From contig NZ_QOWJ01000014.1 in NCBI RefSeq assembly GCF_003332885.2, forward strand, positions 83,477 through 147,476: DNA of 64,000 nt, given 5' to 3'. The stretch comes from Paracnuella aquatica. Lineage in GTDB: Bacteria > Bacteroidota > Bacteroidia > Chitinophagales > Chitinophagaceae. Of this stretch, positions 16,444 to 24,788 are shown one piece after another. The stretch's first letter is position 1, and each line of letters opens with the position of its first letter. Made by a program: the position numbers and the translations under genes. The notes under the pieces were generated by a model. That model was not told where the DNA came from. It did no database searches and saw nothing but the letters and a program-made list of their open reading frames with translations.

Positions 16444-16451
16444 CAAATGTA
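16444..16451 (-). promoter_or_regulatory. TAnnTTTG -7 box of the GNAT gene
   Basis: TACATTTG on the minus strand, 33 bases upstream of the ATG. Confidence 0.6.
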
Positions 16452-16562
16452 GCCCGGCAGCCGCTTTGCCAGGATATTTTTATCAAATGTGTTGTTGATT
16501 GATATAAGCAACTCCTTGCGGCATTTTGGCTAAATTGTTAGCTGCCGGAAAATTGAACATTT

Positions 16563-17507
16563 ATGAATACAATGATATTGCTGCTTGCCGCTTTGGTGTG
16601 GACACTGAGCGCTGCCTGCCAGGTGGACGGGACCATCGAGAAAGAGGTATTTGTGCAACCTGATTCGATGAAAATCTATGGCAGTGTATTAAGGCCGCAA
16701 AAGGCCTTCACCGGCGATGCGGTTTTGATCATTGCAGGTTCCGGCCCTACCGACCGCGATGGCAACCAGCCAACAATGCGCACCAATGCTTACAAACAAG
16801 TTGCCGACAGCCTGGCGCTGCATGGCATTGCCTCCCTGCGCTACGATAAACGCTTTATTGGCAAAAGCACCGGCGCTGTTCGGGAAGAAAAACTGCGGTT
16901 TGAAGACAACGTGTTGGTAGCACAGGCTTTTTTTGAACTGCTGCAAAAAGAGAGCGGTATTAAACGTGTTTTTATTGCGGGTCATAGCGAGGGCTCCACT
17001 GTGGGCATGCTGCTGGCCGAACGGGTAAAGGCAGCAGGATATATTTCCATTGCTGGTCCTGGGTTTGCCGCCGATTCGTTGCTGCGGAAACAATTGAGTG
17101 CTGTTCCGGAAGCACTAAAAACGGAAGCGTACCAGGCAATGGACAGTTTAAAAGCAGGCCATACGGTGCACAAAATAAACCCAGCGCTCATGGGTTTGCT
17201 CCGCCCCAGCATTCAGCCCTATATGACTTCATGGTTCAAACAAGAGCCACAGCAAATTGTGGCGCGGTTAAAAATGCCGGTGCTGGTTGTACAGGGCACA
17301 ACAGACATACAGGTGGGCGTAGAAAACAGCACTGCCTTATCGATGGCGTGTAAGAATTGCACCGTTGCCATTATCGAAGGCATGAACCACGTGCTGAAAA
17401 CGGCACCGGCAGACCGGGGCTCTAACATTGCTACTTACTCAAAACCCGAGCTGCCTTTAGCGCCGGGTCTGGTGGGTGCACTGGTAAAATTTATCAGAAA
17501 AAAATAA
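16563..17507 (+). CDS. Exported alpha/beta-hydrolase
   Basis: A 314-residue hydrolase with an N-terminal signal-like segment (MILLLAALVWTLSAACQ). The nucleophile elbow is GHSEGS (about residue 141), with an oxyanion segment IAGSGPTDRDGN before it. The acid is probably the Asp in VQGTTDIQVG, and the base is the His in EGMNHVLK. It belongs to the serine aminopeptidase/dienelactone-hydrolase-like group. The cysteine after the hydrophobic stretch does not fit a strict lipobox. The natural substrate is unknown. Confidence 0.85.
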   Translation: MNTMILLLAALVWTLSAACQVDGTIEKEVFVQPDSMKIYGSVLRPQKAFTGDAVLIIAGSGPTDRDGNQPTMRTNAYKQVADSLALHGIASLRYDKRFIGKSTGAVREEKLRFEDNVLVAQAFFELLQKESGIKRVFIAGHSEGSTVGMLLAERVKAAGYISIAGPGFAADSLLRKQLSAVPEALKTEAYQAMDSLKAGHTVHKINPALMGLLRPSIQPYMTSWFKQEPQQIVARLKMPVLVVQGTTDIQVGVENSTALSMACKNCTVAIIEGMNHVLKTAPADRGSNIATYSKPELPLAPGLVGALVKFIRKK

Positions 17508-17515
17508 ACTCCGCC

Positions 17516-17669
17516 CTCCGTCGTTGCGAGGCGCCGGATGCATCATCAACTGTTAAAAACAAAAGCGCCGAAGCACTCTCTTAAAGACCCAACGGTCAAA
17601 GGAGCTTGCTTCGGCGCAAAAATTATTAGAACAGTAAACATCAGCTACACCTCGCAATGAAGTGCGGCG
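17516..17669. repeat. Nested inverted repeats and terminator between hydrolase and carA
   Basis: The outer arms (CCTCCGTCGTTGCGAGG near 17516 and CCTCGCAATGAAG to CGGAGG near 17670) resemble the dispersed CGTCATTGCGAGG class of bacterial repeats. Inside, GCGCCGAAGCA at 17565-17575 pairs with TGCTTCGGCGC at 17607-17617, with a further GACC/GGTC stem in its loop. The inner structure is flanked by A and T tracts and likely terminates both convergent transcripts. Confidence 0.65.
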
Positions 17670-17676
17670 GAGGTTT

Positions 17677-18786
17677 TTACACTACTCCTTCCTGCTGGCG
17701 AATCATGTTTACGAACTCATCAAACAGGTAGCGGCTGTCGTGTGGACCAGGCGTCGATTCGGGGTGGTATTGTACCGAAAAATGCGGCTTGCCTTTTACC
17801 CGGATACCTTCAATCGATTCATCGTTCAGGTTCACATGCGTGATCTCGATGTGCTCCGCTTTGCGTACCGCTTCGGGGTCTACACCAAACCCGTGATTCT
17901 GCGTAGTGATCTCGCATCTGCCGGTCAGCAGGTTTTTCACCGGGTGGTTCATACCGCGATGGCCGTGGTGCATTTTAAAGGTTGGAATATCATTGGCCAG
18001 CGCCAGCAACTGGTGGCCCAGGCAAATACCAAAGGTAGGCTTGTCTTCGGCCAACACTTCCTTAATGGTTTCCACGGCATAAGGCATTGCAGCCGGGTCG
18101 CCGGGACCATTGGATATAAAATAACCCGCAGGGCTAAACGCTTTTAATTCGGACAGCGGCGTTTTTGCAGGGAATACTTTTACATATGCGCCACGGTCAA
18201 CCATGCAATTAAGGATGTTGCGCTTGGTGCCAAAATCCAACACGGCAATGCGGATCGGCGAAGTGGGATCGCCCAGTTCGTAAGGCACTTTGGTGCTAAC
18301 GACCGAAGCCAATTCGAGGCCGTCCATGTTGGGCACTTCCGCCAGTTTAGCTTTAAGCACTTCGGCGTCAAGTATCTCGGTGGAGATCAAACAATTCATG
18401 GCGCCGCGTTCCCGAACCTTTGTTACCAGTGCACGGGTGTCCACACCTTCGATGGCCACGAGGTTGTGTTTCTTCAGGTACTCGTCCAATGAGCCTGCAG
18501 CCTGCTTGCGGGAAAACAACTCTTCGAGGTTGCGGGCAATCAACCCTTTAATTTTAATACTGTCCGACTCAACATCCTCTTCTTTTACGCCATAGTTGCC
18601 GATATGAACATTGTTCATGATCAGCACCTGGCCGTAGTACGAGGGGTCGGTAAATACTTCCTGGTAACCGGTCATGCCGGTATTGAAGCAAAGTTCGCCA
18701 CCGGTGGTGCCAGATGCGCCAAAGGCTTTGCCTTCGTAAACGGTGCCGTCTTCCAGAACTAAAAGTGCTTTGGGTTGTTCGCTCAT
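17677..18786 (-). CDS. carA: Carbamoyl-phosphate synthase small (glutaminase) subunit
   Basis: Supplies ammonia from glutamine to the large subunit for carbamoyl phosphate synthesis, feeding pyrimidine and arginine pathways. The 369-residue protein has the N-terminal CarA domain (LVLEDGTVYEGKAFGA; FNTGMTGYQEVFTDPSYYGQ) and a class I glutaminase domain. The nucleophilic Cys is in GICLGHQLLALA, and the His/Glu of the triad are in QYHPESTPGPHD. ISNGPGDP forms the oxyanion strand. A perfect TAnnTTTG box lies at 18804-18811. carB is not in the window. Confidence 0.97.
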   Translation of the reverse strand: MSEQPKALLVLEDGTVYEGKAFGASGTTGGELCFNTGMTGYQEVFTDPSYYGQVLIMNNVHIGNYGVKEEDVESDSIKIKGLIARNLEELFSRKQAAGSLDEYLKKHNLVAIEGVDTRALVTKVRERGAMNCLISTEILDAEVLKAKLAEVPNMDGLELASVVSTKVPYELGDPTSPIRIAVLDFGTKRNILNCMVDRGAYVKVFPAKTPLSELKAFSPAGYFISNGPGDPAAMPYAVETIKEVLAEDKPTFGICLGHQLLALANDIPTFKMHHGHRGMNHPVKNLLTGRCEITTQNHGFGVDPEAVRKAEHIEITHVNLNDESIEGIRVKGKPHFSVQYHPESTPGPHDSRYLFDEFVNMIRQQEGVV

Positions 18787-18803
18787 TTTAAAAACAAATT
18801 GCG

Positions 18804-18811
18804 CAAAAGTA
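18804..18811 (-). promoter_or_regulatory. TAnnTTTG -7 box of carA
   Basis: TACTTTTG on the minus strand, 17 bases upstream of the ATG. It overlaps the T-tract of the terminator of the preceding gene, so promoter and terminator share bases. Confidence 0.7.
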
Positions 18812-18843
18812 AAGAAGCCAGCCCATAATGGCCAGCTTCTTTT
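18808..18843 (-). terminator. Terminator of the DUF2167 gene
   Basis: On the minus strand GAAGCTGGCC pairs with GGCTGGCTTC (two wobble pairs) around ATTATG, followed by TTTACTTTTG. Confidence 0.75.
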
Positions 18844-18861
18844 TAAACTTCACGAAACTTT

Positions 18862-19794
18862 TTATACCGGGGTTTGCTCCGGATCGGCCTGCTGGTAAAC
18901 AGGAGCCGGTTCCACAGCTGTTTTCCGGTTGCGAAACCTTTTTACAATAGCACCGCCTAAAGCGATAAAACCCACGACGATGATTTTGAAAAACTTGGCA
19001 ATAAATGCGAAGAAGCCGCCTTTCACCAACATCTTGCCGGCCACTAACCCGCCAATTGTCCATGCAGCAACGTTGTCGGTCGTTTCGTTGAAATCGGCAT
19101 ATCGATTTCCTTCGGTAAAGGCAACCGCACTCAGCAGCGGGTTGATGCTTTGCTTTACGCTGTCCAGTTGATTAACGTTACTCACCGCCTGCAGTATCAA
19201 CACGCCGTGGCGGCCCAGCACCCTAACGTCGTAATTGAGGGTATGGCTTTCCTCGCCTGGACTTGAAAACTCTTTGGCCCAATGCAACACGTTGCGGCTC
19301 TGATCGTAGTAGGGTTTGGCAGCCCATCCCACTAAAAACATCGAACTAATACCGGCAGCCTGCCGCTCTTTGTTGTCTTCAATAGCTTCATCCTGAAGCT
19401 CTTTCAAGAGCTCGTCGTAATTAATTTCCTGGGCATCATCATCTTTTACATAGCCCATGTCGCTGTATTCCACAACAAAAGCATAACTGGCGATTGCGGC
19501 CATTTCGTTTTTCGGCACCAGCATGCCAAGCGCAGTTTGGCCCTTCAGGTTACCCCAAAGTTCTTCCAGCACATAACGGGCTTCTTTTGCTTCTAAAAAC
19601 TTGAAGTTTTCCGGCACATTGATCGTGACCTTGGTGTCGGCAAGCAATATTTTGCCGGTTTTATAGTGCAATGCATTTTCGATGGAGTCGAGCTGGCGGA
19701 GTTGATCCTCAAATATCTTGAGTGAATCGGTGGGGTCATTGGCAAATGAAGTGCCGACCAGGAAAAAGCTCAGGATGAGCAACACAGTTTTCAT
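18862..19794 (-). CDS. DUF2167 family membrane protein
   Basis: A 310-residue exported protein. The start at MKTVLLILSFFLVGTSFA gives a clean signal peptide; the longer frame adds 20 unrelated residues. The DUF2167 body (residues about 45-250) includes YVLEELWGN, GMLVPKN, FVVEYSDMGYVKDDD and LNYDVRVLGRHGVLILQAV. Two hydrophobic segments near residues 243-280 (AAWTIGGLVAGKML and FFKIIVVGFIALGGAI) put the C-terminus in the membrane. Function unknown. A near-consensus TATTTTTA box lies upstream. Confidence 0.8.
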   Translation of the reverse strand: MKTVLLILSFFLVGTSFANDPTDSLKIFEDQLRQLDSIENALHYKTGKILLADTKVTINVPENFKFLEAKEARYVLEELWGNLKGQTALGMLVPKNEMAAIASYAFVVEYSDMGYVKDDDAQEINYDELLKELQDEAIEDNKERQAAGISSMFLVGWAAKPYYDQSRNVLHWAKEFSSPGEESHTLNYDVRVLGRHGVLILQAVSNVNQLDSVKQSINPLLSAVAFTEGNRYADFNETTDNVAAWTIGGLVAGKMLVKGGFFAFIAKFFKIIVVGFIALGGAIVKRFRNRKTAVEPAPVYQQADPEQTPV

Positions 19795-19860
19795 GTACTG
19801 AAGTTTGTTTTGGTTCGGCGTAAAAATAACGGAAAAATCAAATAAGCTCATCAATAAAAA

Positions 19861-19886
19861 AAGCGGAATGCATGTGCATTCCGCTT
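19861..19886 (-). terminator. Terminator of the infA-rplQ operon
   Basis: AAGCGGAATGCA and TGCATTCCGCTT form a perfect 12-bp stem with a 2-base loop, followed on the minus strand by TTTTTT. It lies 25 bases after the rplQ stop. Confidence 0.9.
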
Positions 19887-19910
19887 TTCAATAAGAGTAA
19901 ACCGTATTGC

Positions 19911-20444
19911 TTACGAAGGTTGCTGTTCTGCACTTTCGGGTGCAGCATCAGCAGCCGGGCCAGCGCCTTGAGTCTGCTCAGGCGTTGCTGCTTCAGCAGC
20001 AGTATCAGCCTTTTTGCGGCTACCACCAGCACGGCGGGTACGCTTAGCGGGCTCAGCTTTGGCTTCTGCAGCTTTACCGTAAATTTCGTTGAAATCAACC
20101 AGCTCAATCAGGGCCTGCTCGGCGTTATCGCCAGGACGAATTCCCAGTTTGAGGATGCGGGTGTAACCACCGGGACGACCGGCAATTTTTTCGCTGATCA
20201 CATCAAACAGTTCCTTGATCGCTTCTTTGTTTTGCAGGTAGCTAAACACCACACGACGCTGGTGCGTTGTGTTTTGCTTGCTCTTGGTGATCAGGGGCTC
20301 CACGTAAGTACGCAGCGCTTTGGCCTTGGCCAAAGTGGTAACAATACGTTTGTGGGCGATCAACTGAATGGCGAGGTTGCTCAACAGGGCCTCGCGGTGG
20401 GCTTTCTTCCGGCCCAGGTTGTTTACTTTGTCTCCGTGACGCAT
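19911..20444 (-). CDS. rplQ: 50S ribosomal protein L17
   Basis: A large-subunit protein near the peptide exit. The core (residues 1-120) shows [43 protein letters not shown] and [12 protein letters not shown]-type blocks (here [20 protein letters not shown]). At 177 residues it is longer than the roughly 120-residue bacterial core because of an alanine- and glutamate-rich C-terminal tail, as in many Bacteroidota. It is the last gene of the infA operon, after rpoA. Confidence 0.97.
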   Translation of the reverse strand: MRHGDKVNNLGRKKAHREALLSNLAIQLIAHKRIVTTLAKAKALRTYVEPLITKSKQNTTHQRRVVFSYLQNKEAIKELFDVISEKIAGRPGGYTRILKLGIRPGDNAEQALIELVDFNEIYGKAAEAKAEPAKRTRRAGGSRKKADTAAEAATPEQTQGAGPAADAAPESAEQQPS

Positions 20445-20500
20445 GACGTTGTTATGTTTGTGAACTGCACCGTGTCAAGGAATGCAGCCCTTGTTTAGAA

Positions 20501-20580
20501 TAAGTCAAAAGGCAAAATTAAAAATTCAAAAAAGGTAACCTTCTCCGCTTTTTACTTTTCCCTTTTGACTTTTGACTTAT
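20501..20580. repeat. Heptad inverted repeat between rpoA and rplQ
   Basis: The left arm (20502-20535) has AGTCAAA/AGGCAAA-type units. The right arm (20548-20579) has their complement (TTTGACT, TTTTACT). The right arm begins 12 bases after the rpoA stop. The word is the same as at 1199-1286. Confidence 0.8.
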
Positions 20581-20591
20581 CAAGAACTTAT

Positions 20592-21593
20592 TTAAATATC
20601 ATCTTTATCTACACCCAGCTTGCTCAGGTCCATACCGAAGTGGAGGCCACGTTCGTTCAATACCTGCTCAATTTCTGAAAGTGACTTCTGGCCGAAGTTG
20701 CGGAACTTCATCAGGTCTTCCTGCTCGTATTGAACCAGCTCGCTCAGCGAGTTGATCTTAGCGGCTTTCAGACAGTTGAAGGCACGAACCGACAGGTCGA
20801 GGTCTTCCAGCGGGGTTTTCAGCACCTTGCGCAGTTGCAGGGTTTGCTCGTCTACGATGTCTTCTTTTTTCTCTTCTTTGTTGTCGAAGGTGATGTTTTC
20901 ATCGGTGATGATCATCAGGTGCTGGATCAGGATCCGGCTGGCTTGCTTCACGGCCTCTTCGGGGTGAATGGTGCCATCGGTGGTCACTTCCATTACCAGT
21001 TTCTCGTAGTCGGTGCGCTGTTCTACGCGGGTATTTTCGATGCTGTATTTCACGTTTTTGATGGGCGTGTAAATAGCATCAACAGGGATGTAACCCAGGG
21101 GTGCATCCTTTGGTTTGTTTTCTTCGGCGGGTACATAACCGCGGCCTTTGCCGATGGTCAGTTCCACATCCAGTTTCACCGAATTGTCCAGGGTGCAGAT
21201 CAGCAGCTCAGGGTTCATTACCTGGAAGCTTTGTGTGCCCTCGCCAATCATAGCGGCGGTGAACTCGGTTTTGTTTTTGATGCTCAGCATGATGCGCTCA
21301 TTCTGAACATCGTGGTCAACCACTTTCTTCAGGCGCACCTGCTTGATGTTGAGCAGGATTTCTACCACATCTTCAGAAACGCCATGAATGGTGGCAAACT
21401 CATGCTCCACACCTTCGATCTTCACACCAGTGATGGCGTAACCTTCCAAAGAGCTGAGCAGCACACGGCGCAGGGCATTGCCTACGGTTACGCCATAGCC
21501 AGGCTCCAGCGGACGAAACTCAAACTGAGCCTCGAAGTCGGTTACTTTTTGGAGAACGATCTTGTCGGGCTTCTGAAAATTCAAAATAGCCAT
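20592..21593 (-). CDS. rpoA: RNA polymerase alpha subunit
   Basis: Dimerises to nucleate RNA polymerase assembly. The 333-residue protein has the N-terminal domain (residues about 1-235: [42 protein letters not shown]) and the C-terminal helix-hairpin-helix domain ([19 protein letters not shown], then [20 protein letters not shown]). It sits in the conserved place between rpsD and rplQ. Confidence 0.98.
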   Translation of the reverse strand: MAILNFQKPDKIVLQKVTDFEAQFEFRPLEPGYGVTVGNALRRVLLSSLEGYAITGVKIEGVEHEFATIHGVSEDVVEILLNIKQVRLKKVVDHDVQNERIMLSIKNKTEFTAAMIGEGTQSFQVMNPELLICTLDNSVKLDVELTIGKGRGYVPAEENKPKDAPLGYIPVDAIYTPIKNVKYSIENTRVEQRTDYEKLVMEVTTDGTIHPEEAVKQASRILIQHLMIITDENITFDNKEEKKEDIVDEQTLQLRKVLKTPLEDLDLSVRAFNCLKAAKINSLSELVQYEQEDLMKFRNFGQKSLSEIEQVLNERGLHFGMDLSKLGVDKDDI

Positions 21594-21642
21594 AATAGAC
21601 TTTCCTTTTCTTTTTTAGAATTTGGGGTTAGTTACCGATTAT

Positions 21643-21730
21643 CGTCAAACGTGAAACGTCAATGGTGAATGGTCAATGAAAATCGGCAACCGTAAGATAT
21701 TCACGATTGCCGATTCACCATTCACGATTA
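21643..21730. repeat. Heptad inverted repeat between rpsD and rpoA
   Basis: Left arm units are GTCAAAC, GTGAAAC, GTCAATG and GTGAATG (21643-21686). The right arm (21702-21730) has CACGATT, GCCGATT and CACCATT. The right arm overlaps the rpsD stop codon. Confidence 0.75.
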
Positions 21731-22333
21731 TTTCGAGTACAATTCGACGATCAGTTGTTCCTTGATGTTTTCAGGAACGGCCTCACGCTCAGGGTAGGTA
21801 ATGAACGTACCGGTAAGGGTGGTTTCATTCCAGTCTACCCAGCTAAACTTCTGGTTTTTGCCACGCACCTGGCTGGTGATGGAGCTATTGTCTTTCGACT
21901 TGTCCTTTAGCGCCACAATGTCGCCCGGCTTCAGTTGGAACGAAGGAACGTTCACTACTTCACCGTTTACGGTAACGTGCTTATGGCTAACCAGCTGGCG
22001 GGCAGCAGGACGGCTGGGTGCAATACCCATGCGGAATACCGCATTGTCCAAACGTGCTTCCAGGAGCTTGATGAGGTTTTCACCGGTAACGCCTTTACGA
22101 CGGGAGGCTTCTTCAAAAGTTTTGCGGAACTGCTTTTCCAGCACACCGTAAGTGTACTTGGCTTTTTGCTTTTCACGAAGCTGCAGGGCGTACTCACCCA
22201 AGGTTTTGCGCTTGCGCTGTGCGCCGTGCATACCTGGAGGGTTAGAGTTTTTGCCCAGCCATTTGCCATTGCCCAGGATGGGCTCCCCGAAAATGCGGGA
22301 GATTTTGGTCTTAGGACCATTGTAACGTGCCAT
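21728..22333 (-). CDS. rpsD: 30S ribosomal protein S4
   Basis: Primary 16S rRNA-binding assembly protein. The 201-residue length is normal. It begins [19 protein letters not shown], a form without the zinc-binding cysteines. The S4 RNA-binding domain is around [31 protein letters not shown]. It lies in the infA-rplQ operon between rpsK and rpoA. Confidence 0.98.
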   Translation of the reverse strand: MARYNGPKTKISRIFGEPILGNGKWLGKNSNPPGMHGAQRKRKTLGEYALQLREKQKAKYTYGVLEKQFRKTFEEASRRKGVTGENLIKLLEARLDNAVFRMGIAPSRPAARQLVSHKHVTVNGEVVNVPSFQLKPGDIVALKDKSKDNSSITSQVRGKNQKFSWVDWNETTLTGTFITYPEREAVPENIKEQLIVELYSK

Positions 22334-22447
22334 ATCAGTTTATTTCATTTCCGCTTTTTAGAAACCGGTGCGTTCATCGTTGAAAGCGGTAAAAATTAAT
22401 GAAGCACCCTTTAGTAAATGAGATAACTGAAAGCTATCTAAACAGTT

Positions 22448-22510
22448 GGAAGTCGGAAGTCCGCAGTCCGATGAAATGTCTTCCGACAACGGACTTCGGA
22501 CTTCCGACTA
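22448..22510. repeat. Heptad inverted repeat between rpsK and rpsD
   Basis: GGAAGTC, GGAAGTC and CGCAGTC at 22448-22473 oppose CGGACTT, CGGACTT and CCGACTA at 22490-22510. The right arm ends three bases from the rpsK stop. The word is shared with 30351-30392. Confidence 0.8.
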
Positions 22511-22513
22511 AAA

Positions 22514-22924
22514 TTATACGCGGCGTTTTTTAGGCGGACGGCAGCCGTTGTGGGGCAGCGGGGTCACGTCTTTGATCATGGCTACTTCAATGCCTGATTG
22601 TGCCAGGGCACGGATAGCGCCTTCACGGCCCGAGCCGGGTCCTTTTACATACACGTCAACGCGGCGTACACCAGCGTCGAGGGCCACTTTAGCGGCGTCA
22701 GATGAAGCCATCTGGGCAGCATAAGGAGTGTTTTTCTTTGAACCACGGAAGCCCATTTTACCGGCAGAGCTCCAGGAAATAACCTGGCCTTGCTTGTTGG
22801 TGAGGCTTACAATGATGTTGTTGAACGAAGCGGTGATGTGGGCGTCGCCGTAGGCGTCAACCTTCACAATACGCTTTTTAGCGGCGGCCTTAGCGCTTTG
22901 CTGGCCTTTTTGTGCTTTTGCCAT
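22514..22924 (-). CDS. rpsK: 30S ribosomal protein S11
   Basis: Platform protein of the small subunit. The 136-residue protein shows [42 protein letters not shown] and the C-terminal [17 protein letters not shown]. The N-terminus is alanine- and lysine-rich. It is a member of the infA-rplQ operon. Confidence 0.98.
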   Translation of the reverse strand: MAKAQKGQQSAKAAAKKRIVKVDAYGDAHITASFNNIIVSLTNKQGQVISWSSAGKMGFRGSKKNTPYAAQMASSDAAKVALDAGVRRVDVYVKGPGSGREGAIRALAQSGIEVAMIKDVTPLPHNGCRPPKKRRV

Positions 22925-23055
22925 TACAGGTAATCTGTTCTGTGTATTTTAAAATAAAACCATCAGGCGGCTGCCCGCTGGCCCCAAACCAATCCTCCCC
23001 GCCGAAGCCCGGATCCGGCATTGATGTGGTGATATGCTGCTTCGTTAATGTAGCC

Positions 23056-23119
23056 ACAAGTAAATAGCTTCAAGCCGCAAGCAAATAACACTTGTAGCTT
23101 GAAGCTAGCAGCTCGTTGC
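23056..23119. repeat. Heptad inverted repeat between rpsM and rpsK
   Basis: AGCTTCA, AGCCGCA and AGCAAAT (23056-23087) oppose CTTGTAG, CTTGAAG, CTAGCAG and CTCGTTG (23091-23119). The loop is only a few bases. It ends nine bases from the rpsM stop. Confidence 0.75.
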
Positions 23120-23127
23120 TGACACAA

Positions 23128-23508
23128 TTATTTCTTAGGCGCCTTCTTCTTACCGGCAACGGTTTTACGTTTGCCCTTACGAGTACGGCTGTTGGTTTTT
23201 GTGCGCTGACCACGAACCGGCAGGCCTTTGCGGTGGCGCAGGCCACGGTAGCAGGCAATATCCAGCAGGCGCTTGATGCTCATTTGCACTTCCGAACGGA
23301 GCGCACCTTCTACCTTGAACTCGTCGTTGATGGTAGTACGGATAGCATTCAGGTCTTCGTCATTCCACTCGTTTACTTTCTTGCTGCGATCAATGCTGTT
23401 CTTGTCAAGAATGTAACGGGCAGTGGCAGGTCCGATACCATAGATATAGGTCAGACCAATTTCGCCTCTTTTGTTTTTGGGTAAGTCAACGCCGGCAATA
23501 CGAGCCAT
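23128..23508 (-). CDS. rpsM: 30S ribosomal protein S13
   Basis: Head protein contacting the P-site tRNA and the 50S subunit. The 126-residue protein shows [20 protein letters not shown], the helix-two-turn-helix ([14 protein letters not shown]) and the C-terminal [19 protein letters not shown] with a lysine-rich tail. A member of the infA-rplQ operon. Confidence 0.98.
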   Translation of the reverse strand: MARIAGVDLPKNKRGEIGLTYIYGIGPATARYILDKNSIDRSKKVNEWNDEDLNAIRTTINDEFKVEGALRSEVQMSIKRLLDIACYRGLRHRKGLPVRGQRTKTNSRTRKGKRKTVAGKKKAPKK

Positions 23509-23542
23509 AGTTTATTTCTTGTTTTTTTTGTATTTAAATGCA

Positions 23543-23620
23543 GGCCTTTAGCAACTAGCTTTTAGCCTTTAGCTTTTTTTGGTTGGTGCTAATAGCCAAC
23601 GGCTAGTGGCTAACAGCTTC
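23543..23620. repeat. Heptad inverted repeat between rpmJ and rpsM
   Basis: TTAGCAA, CTAGCTT, TTAGCCT and TTAGCTT (23543-23578) oppose CTAATAG, CCAACGG, CTAGTGG and CTAACAG (23588-23620). It ends one base from the rpmJ stop. Confidence 0.8.
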
Positions 23621-23621
23621 A

Positions 23622-23738
23622 TTATCCCTGACGCTGCTTGTAACGTGGGTTCTTTTTGTTAATCACGTACAGCTTGCCTTTGCGGCGTACGATCTTGCAA
23701 TCTTCGCTGCGCTTTTTGATGGATGCTCTTACTTTCAT
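23622..23738 (-). CDS. rpmJ: 50S ribosomal protein L36
   Basis: A 38-residue ribosomal protein reading [20 protein letters not shown] and ending [10 protein letters not shown]. It has one Cys in the first zinc position (C14), but the other expected Cys/His ligands (CxxC...C-x4-H) are replaced, so this is the zinc-free form. Its place between infA and rpsM is the conserved one. Confidence 0.96.
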   Translation of the reverse strand: MKVRASIKKRSEDCKIVRRKGKLYVINKKNPRYKQRQG

Positions 23739-23744
23739 TTTTTT

Positions 23745-23831
23745 AAGCTTTTAGCTATCGGCTTGCCGCCTTTAGCAATTGAAACATTGTTTTTATTTCG
23801 AGTTAGCTAACAGCTAGCAGCTAATAGCTTA
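23745..23831. repeat. Heptad inverted repeat between infA and rpmJ
   Basis: Left-arm units TTAGCTA, TCGGCTT and TTAGCAA (23745-23781) oppose AGTTAGC, TAACAGC, TAGCAGC and TAATAGC (23801-23831). The right arm overlaps the infA stop. The word is close to the neighbouring locus at 23543. Confidence 0.8.
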
Positions 23832-24047
23832 CTTATACCTAAAGATGATGCGTCCCCGGCTCAGGTCGTAAGGGCTCATCTCCACGCCTACTTTGTCGCC
23901 TGGCAAAATCCGGATGTAGTGCATCCTCATTTTACCAGAGATGGTTGCCAGTATTTCATGGCCGTTTTCCAGCTTCACCCGAAACATTGCGTTCGAAAGT
24001 GCTTCTAAGATGACGCCGTCCTGTTTAATTAAAGGTTGCTTTGACAT
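23829..24047 (-). CDS. infA: Translation initiation factor IF-1
   Basis: Binds the A site of the 30S subunit during initiation. The 72-residue protein is a single OB fold with the usual blocks ([58 protein letters not shown]). It is the first gene of the operon infA-rpmJ-rpsM-rpsK-rpsD-rpoA-rplQ, preceded by a perfect promoter box at 24064-24071. It may also be expressed from upstream transcripts. Confidence 0.98.
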   Translation of the reverse strand: MSKQPLIKQDGVILEALSNAMFRVKLENGHEILATISGKMRMHYIRILPGDKVGVEMSPYDLSRGRIIFRYK

Positions 24048-24063
24048 ATAGATTTTGGGAGCG

Positions 24064-24071
24064 CAAAAATA
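24064..24071 (-). promoter_or_regulatory. TAnnTTTG -7 box of the infA operon
   Basis: TATTTTTG on the minus strand gives a predicted leader of about 10 bases without a Shine-Dalgarno sequence. Confidence 0.7.
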
Positions 24072-24091
24072 GCGTTATTCAGGCAAAAAAT

Positions 24092-24144
24092 AAAAACCGG
24101 ACTGTACTTTTTCCACAAATAAGCGGAGTACAACCCGGTTTTTT
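24092..24144 (-). terminator. Terminator of the small conserved gene at 24256
   Basis: AAAACCGG and GTACT arms pair with AGTAC and CCGGTTTT around a roughly 20-base loop. The minus-strand side ends in a T run. Confidence 0.6.
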
Positions 24145-24255
24145 GACAAATTTATAGGAAAATACAGTGTTACAGCGCCTTTTGTCCCATCGATCAGGTT
24201 CCGTTATTTCGAAAAAATTGTTCCCTGCGTGGTGGTCCGGCTACTTTTTCACATC

Positions 24256-24660
24256 CTAAACTGCCGTTTTTTCCAGCGGCACCTTGGTCATATCGAGGTA
24301 ATGATTTTGCAGTTCGTGCACATACAACGGGTGGTGAAATACCCGGTGATCCTCACGGTACCACACTTCCAAATCGGTATTATTACCCGGGTCTTTGATC
24401 AGCACCCGGAACGGCCCGCGCAGGTATTTTGCGCCCAGTTCGGTGTCTTCCCGCACAAAACCGAGGCGAAACAATTGCGCCTCGGTTAGTGGAATGGGCA
24501 CCAGTTTGCTGGGCTCGTACCAAAATTCCTGGATGCCATTATCCATGCATACCAGTTGTTCGTCGCGGCTTACATCGGTTACCACTCCTTCTCTTTCCAC
24601 ACCGCCTTCATCCAGTACTTTCAGGAGATCTCCGGCTTTTAATTCATTGAGTTTAACCAT
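24256..24660 (-). CDS. Conserved hypothetical protein
   Basis: A 134-residue cytoplasmic protein that I cannot place in a known family. It starts MVKLNELKAGDLLKVLDEGG and looks like an SH3/KOW-like beta-barrel in its first 60 residues (VVTDVSRDEQLVCMDNGIQEFWYEPSKL), followed by a mixed region with LRGPFRVLIKDPG and LEVWYREDH. A longer frame begins with 47 unlikely residues encoded by a heptad repeat, so the internal ATG is preferred. It lies downstream of hmgA on the same strand. Confidence 0.65.
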   Translation of the reverse strand: MVKLNELKAGDLLKVLDEGGVEREGVVTDVSRDEQLVCMDNGIQEFWYEPSKLVPIPLTEAQLFRLGFVREDTELGAKYLRGPFRVLIKDPGNNTDLEVWYREDHRVFHHPLYVHELQNHYLDMTKVPLEKTAV

Positions 24661-24710
24661 GGTCAAAGGTTTTTTTATCGTTGAATATAAAAAAATTGCA
24701 CCATGATGAA

Positions 24711-24788
24711 CTAAGTGGCAATGGAAAAGTAGGAACCAAAAAATTACCGCATCGCCCCGATTACTTTTTACTTTCCACTTTTGAGCTA
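24711..24788. repeat. Heptad inverted repeat after hmgA
   Basis: AGTGGCA, ATGGAAA and AGTAGGA (from 24711) oppose TTACTTT, TTACTTT and CCACTTT (to 24788). The right arm abuts the hmgA stop at 24789. Confidence 0.65.

Noticed and set aside
20730-21668. 312-codon open frame on the plus strand
   Set aside because: Antisense to rpoA. The translation shows no recognisable family.
20445-23831. Heptad hairpins as intrinsic terminators of the ribosomal genes
   Set aside because: The stems are imperfect, lack defined T runs, and lie inside an operon that must be transcribed through.
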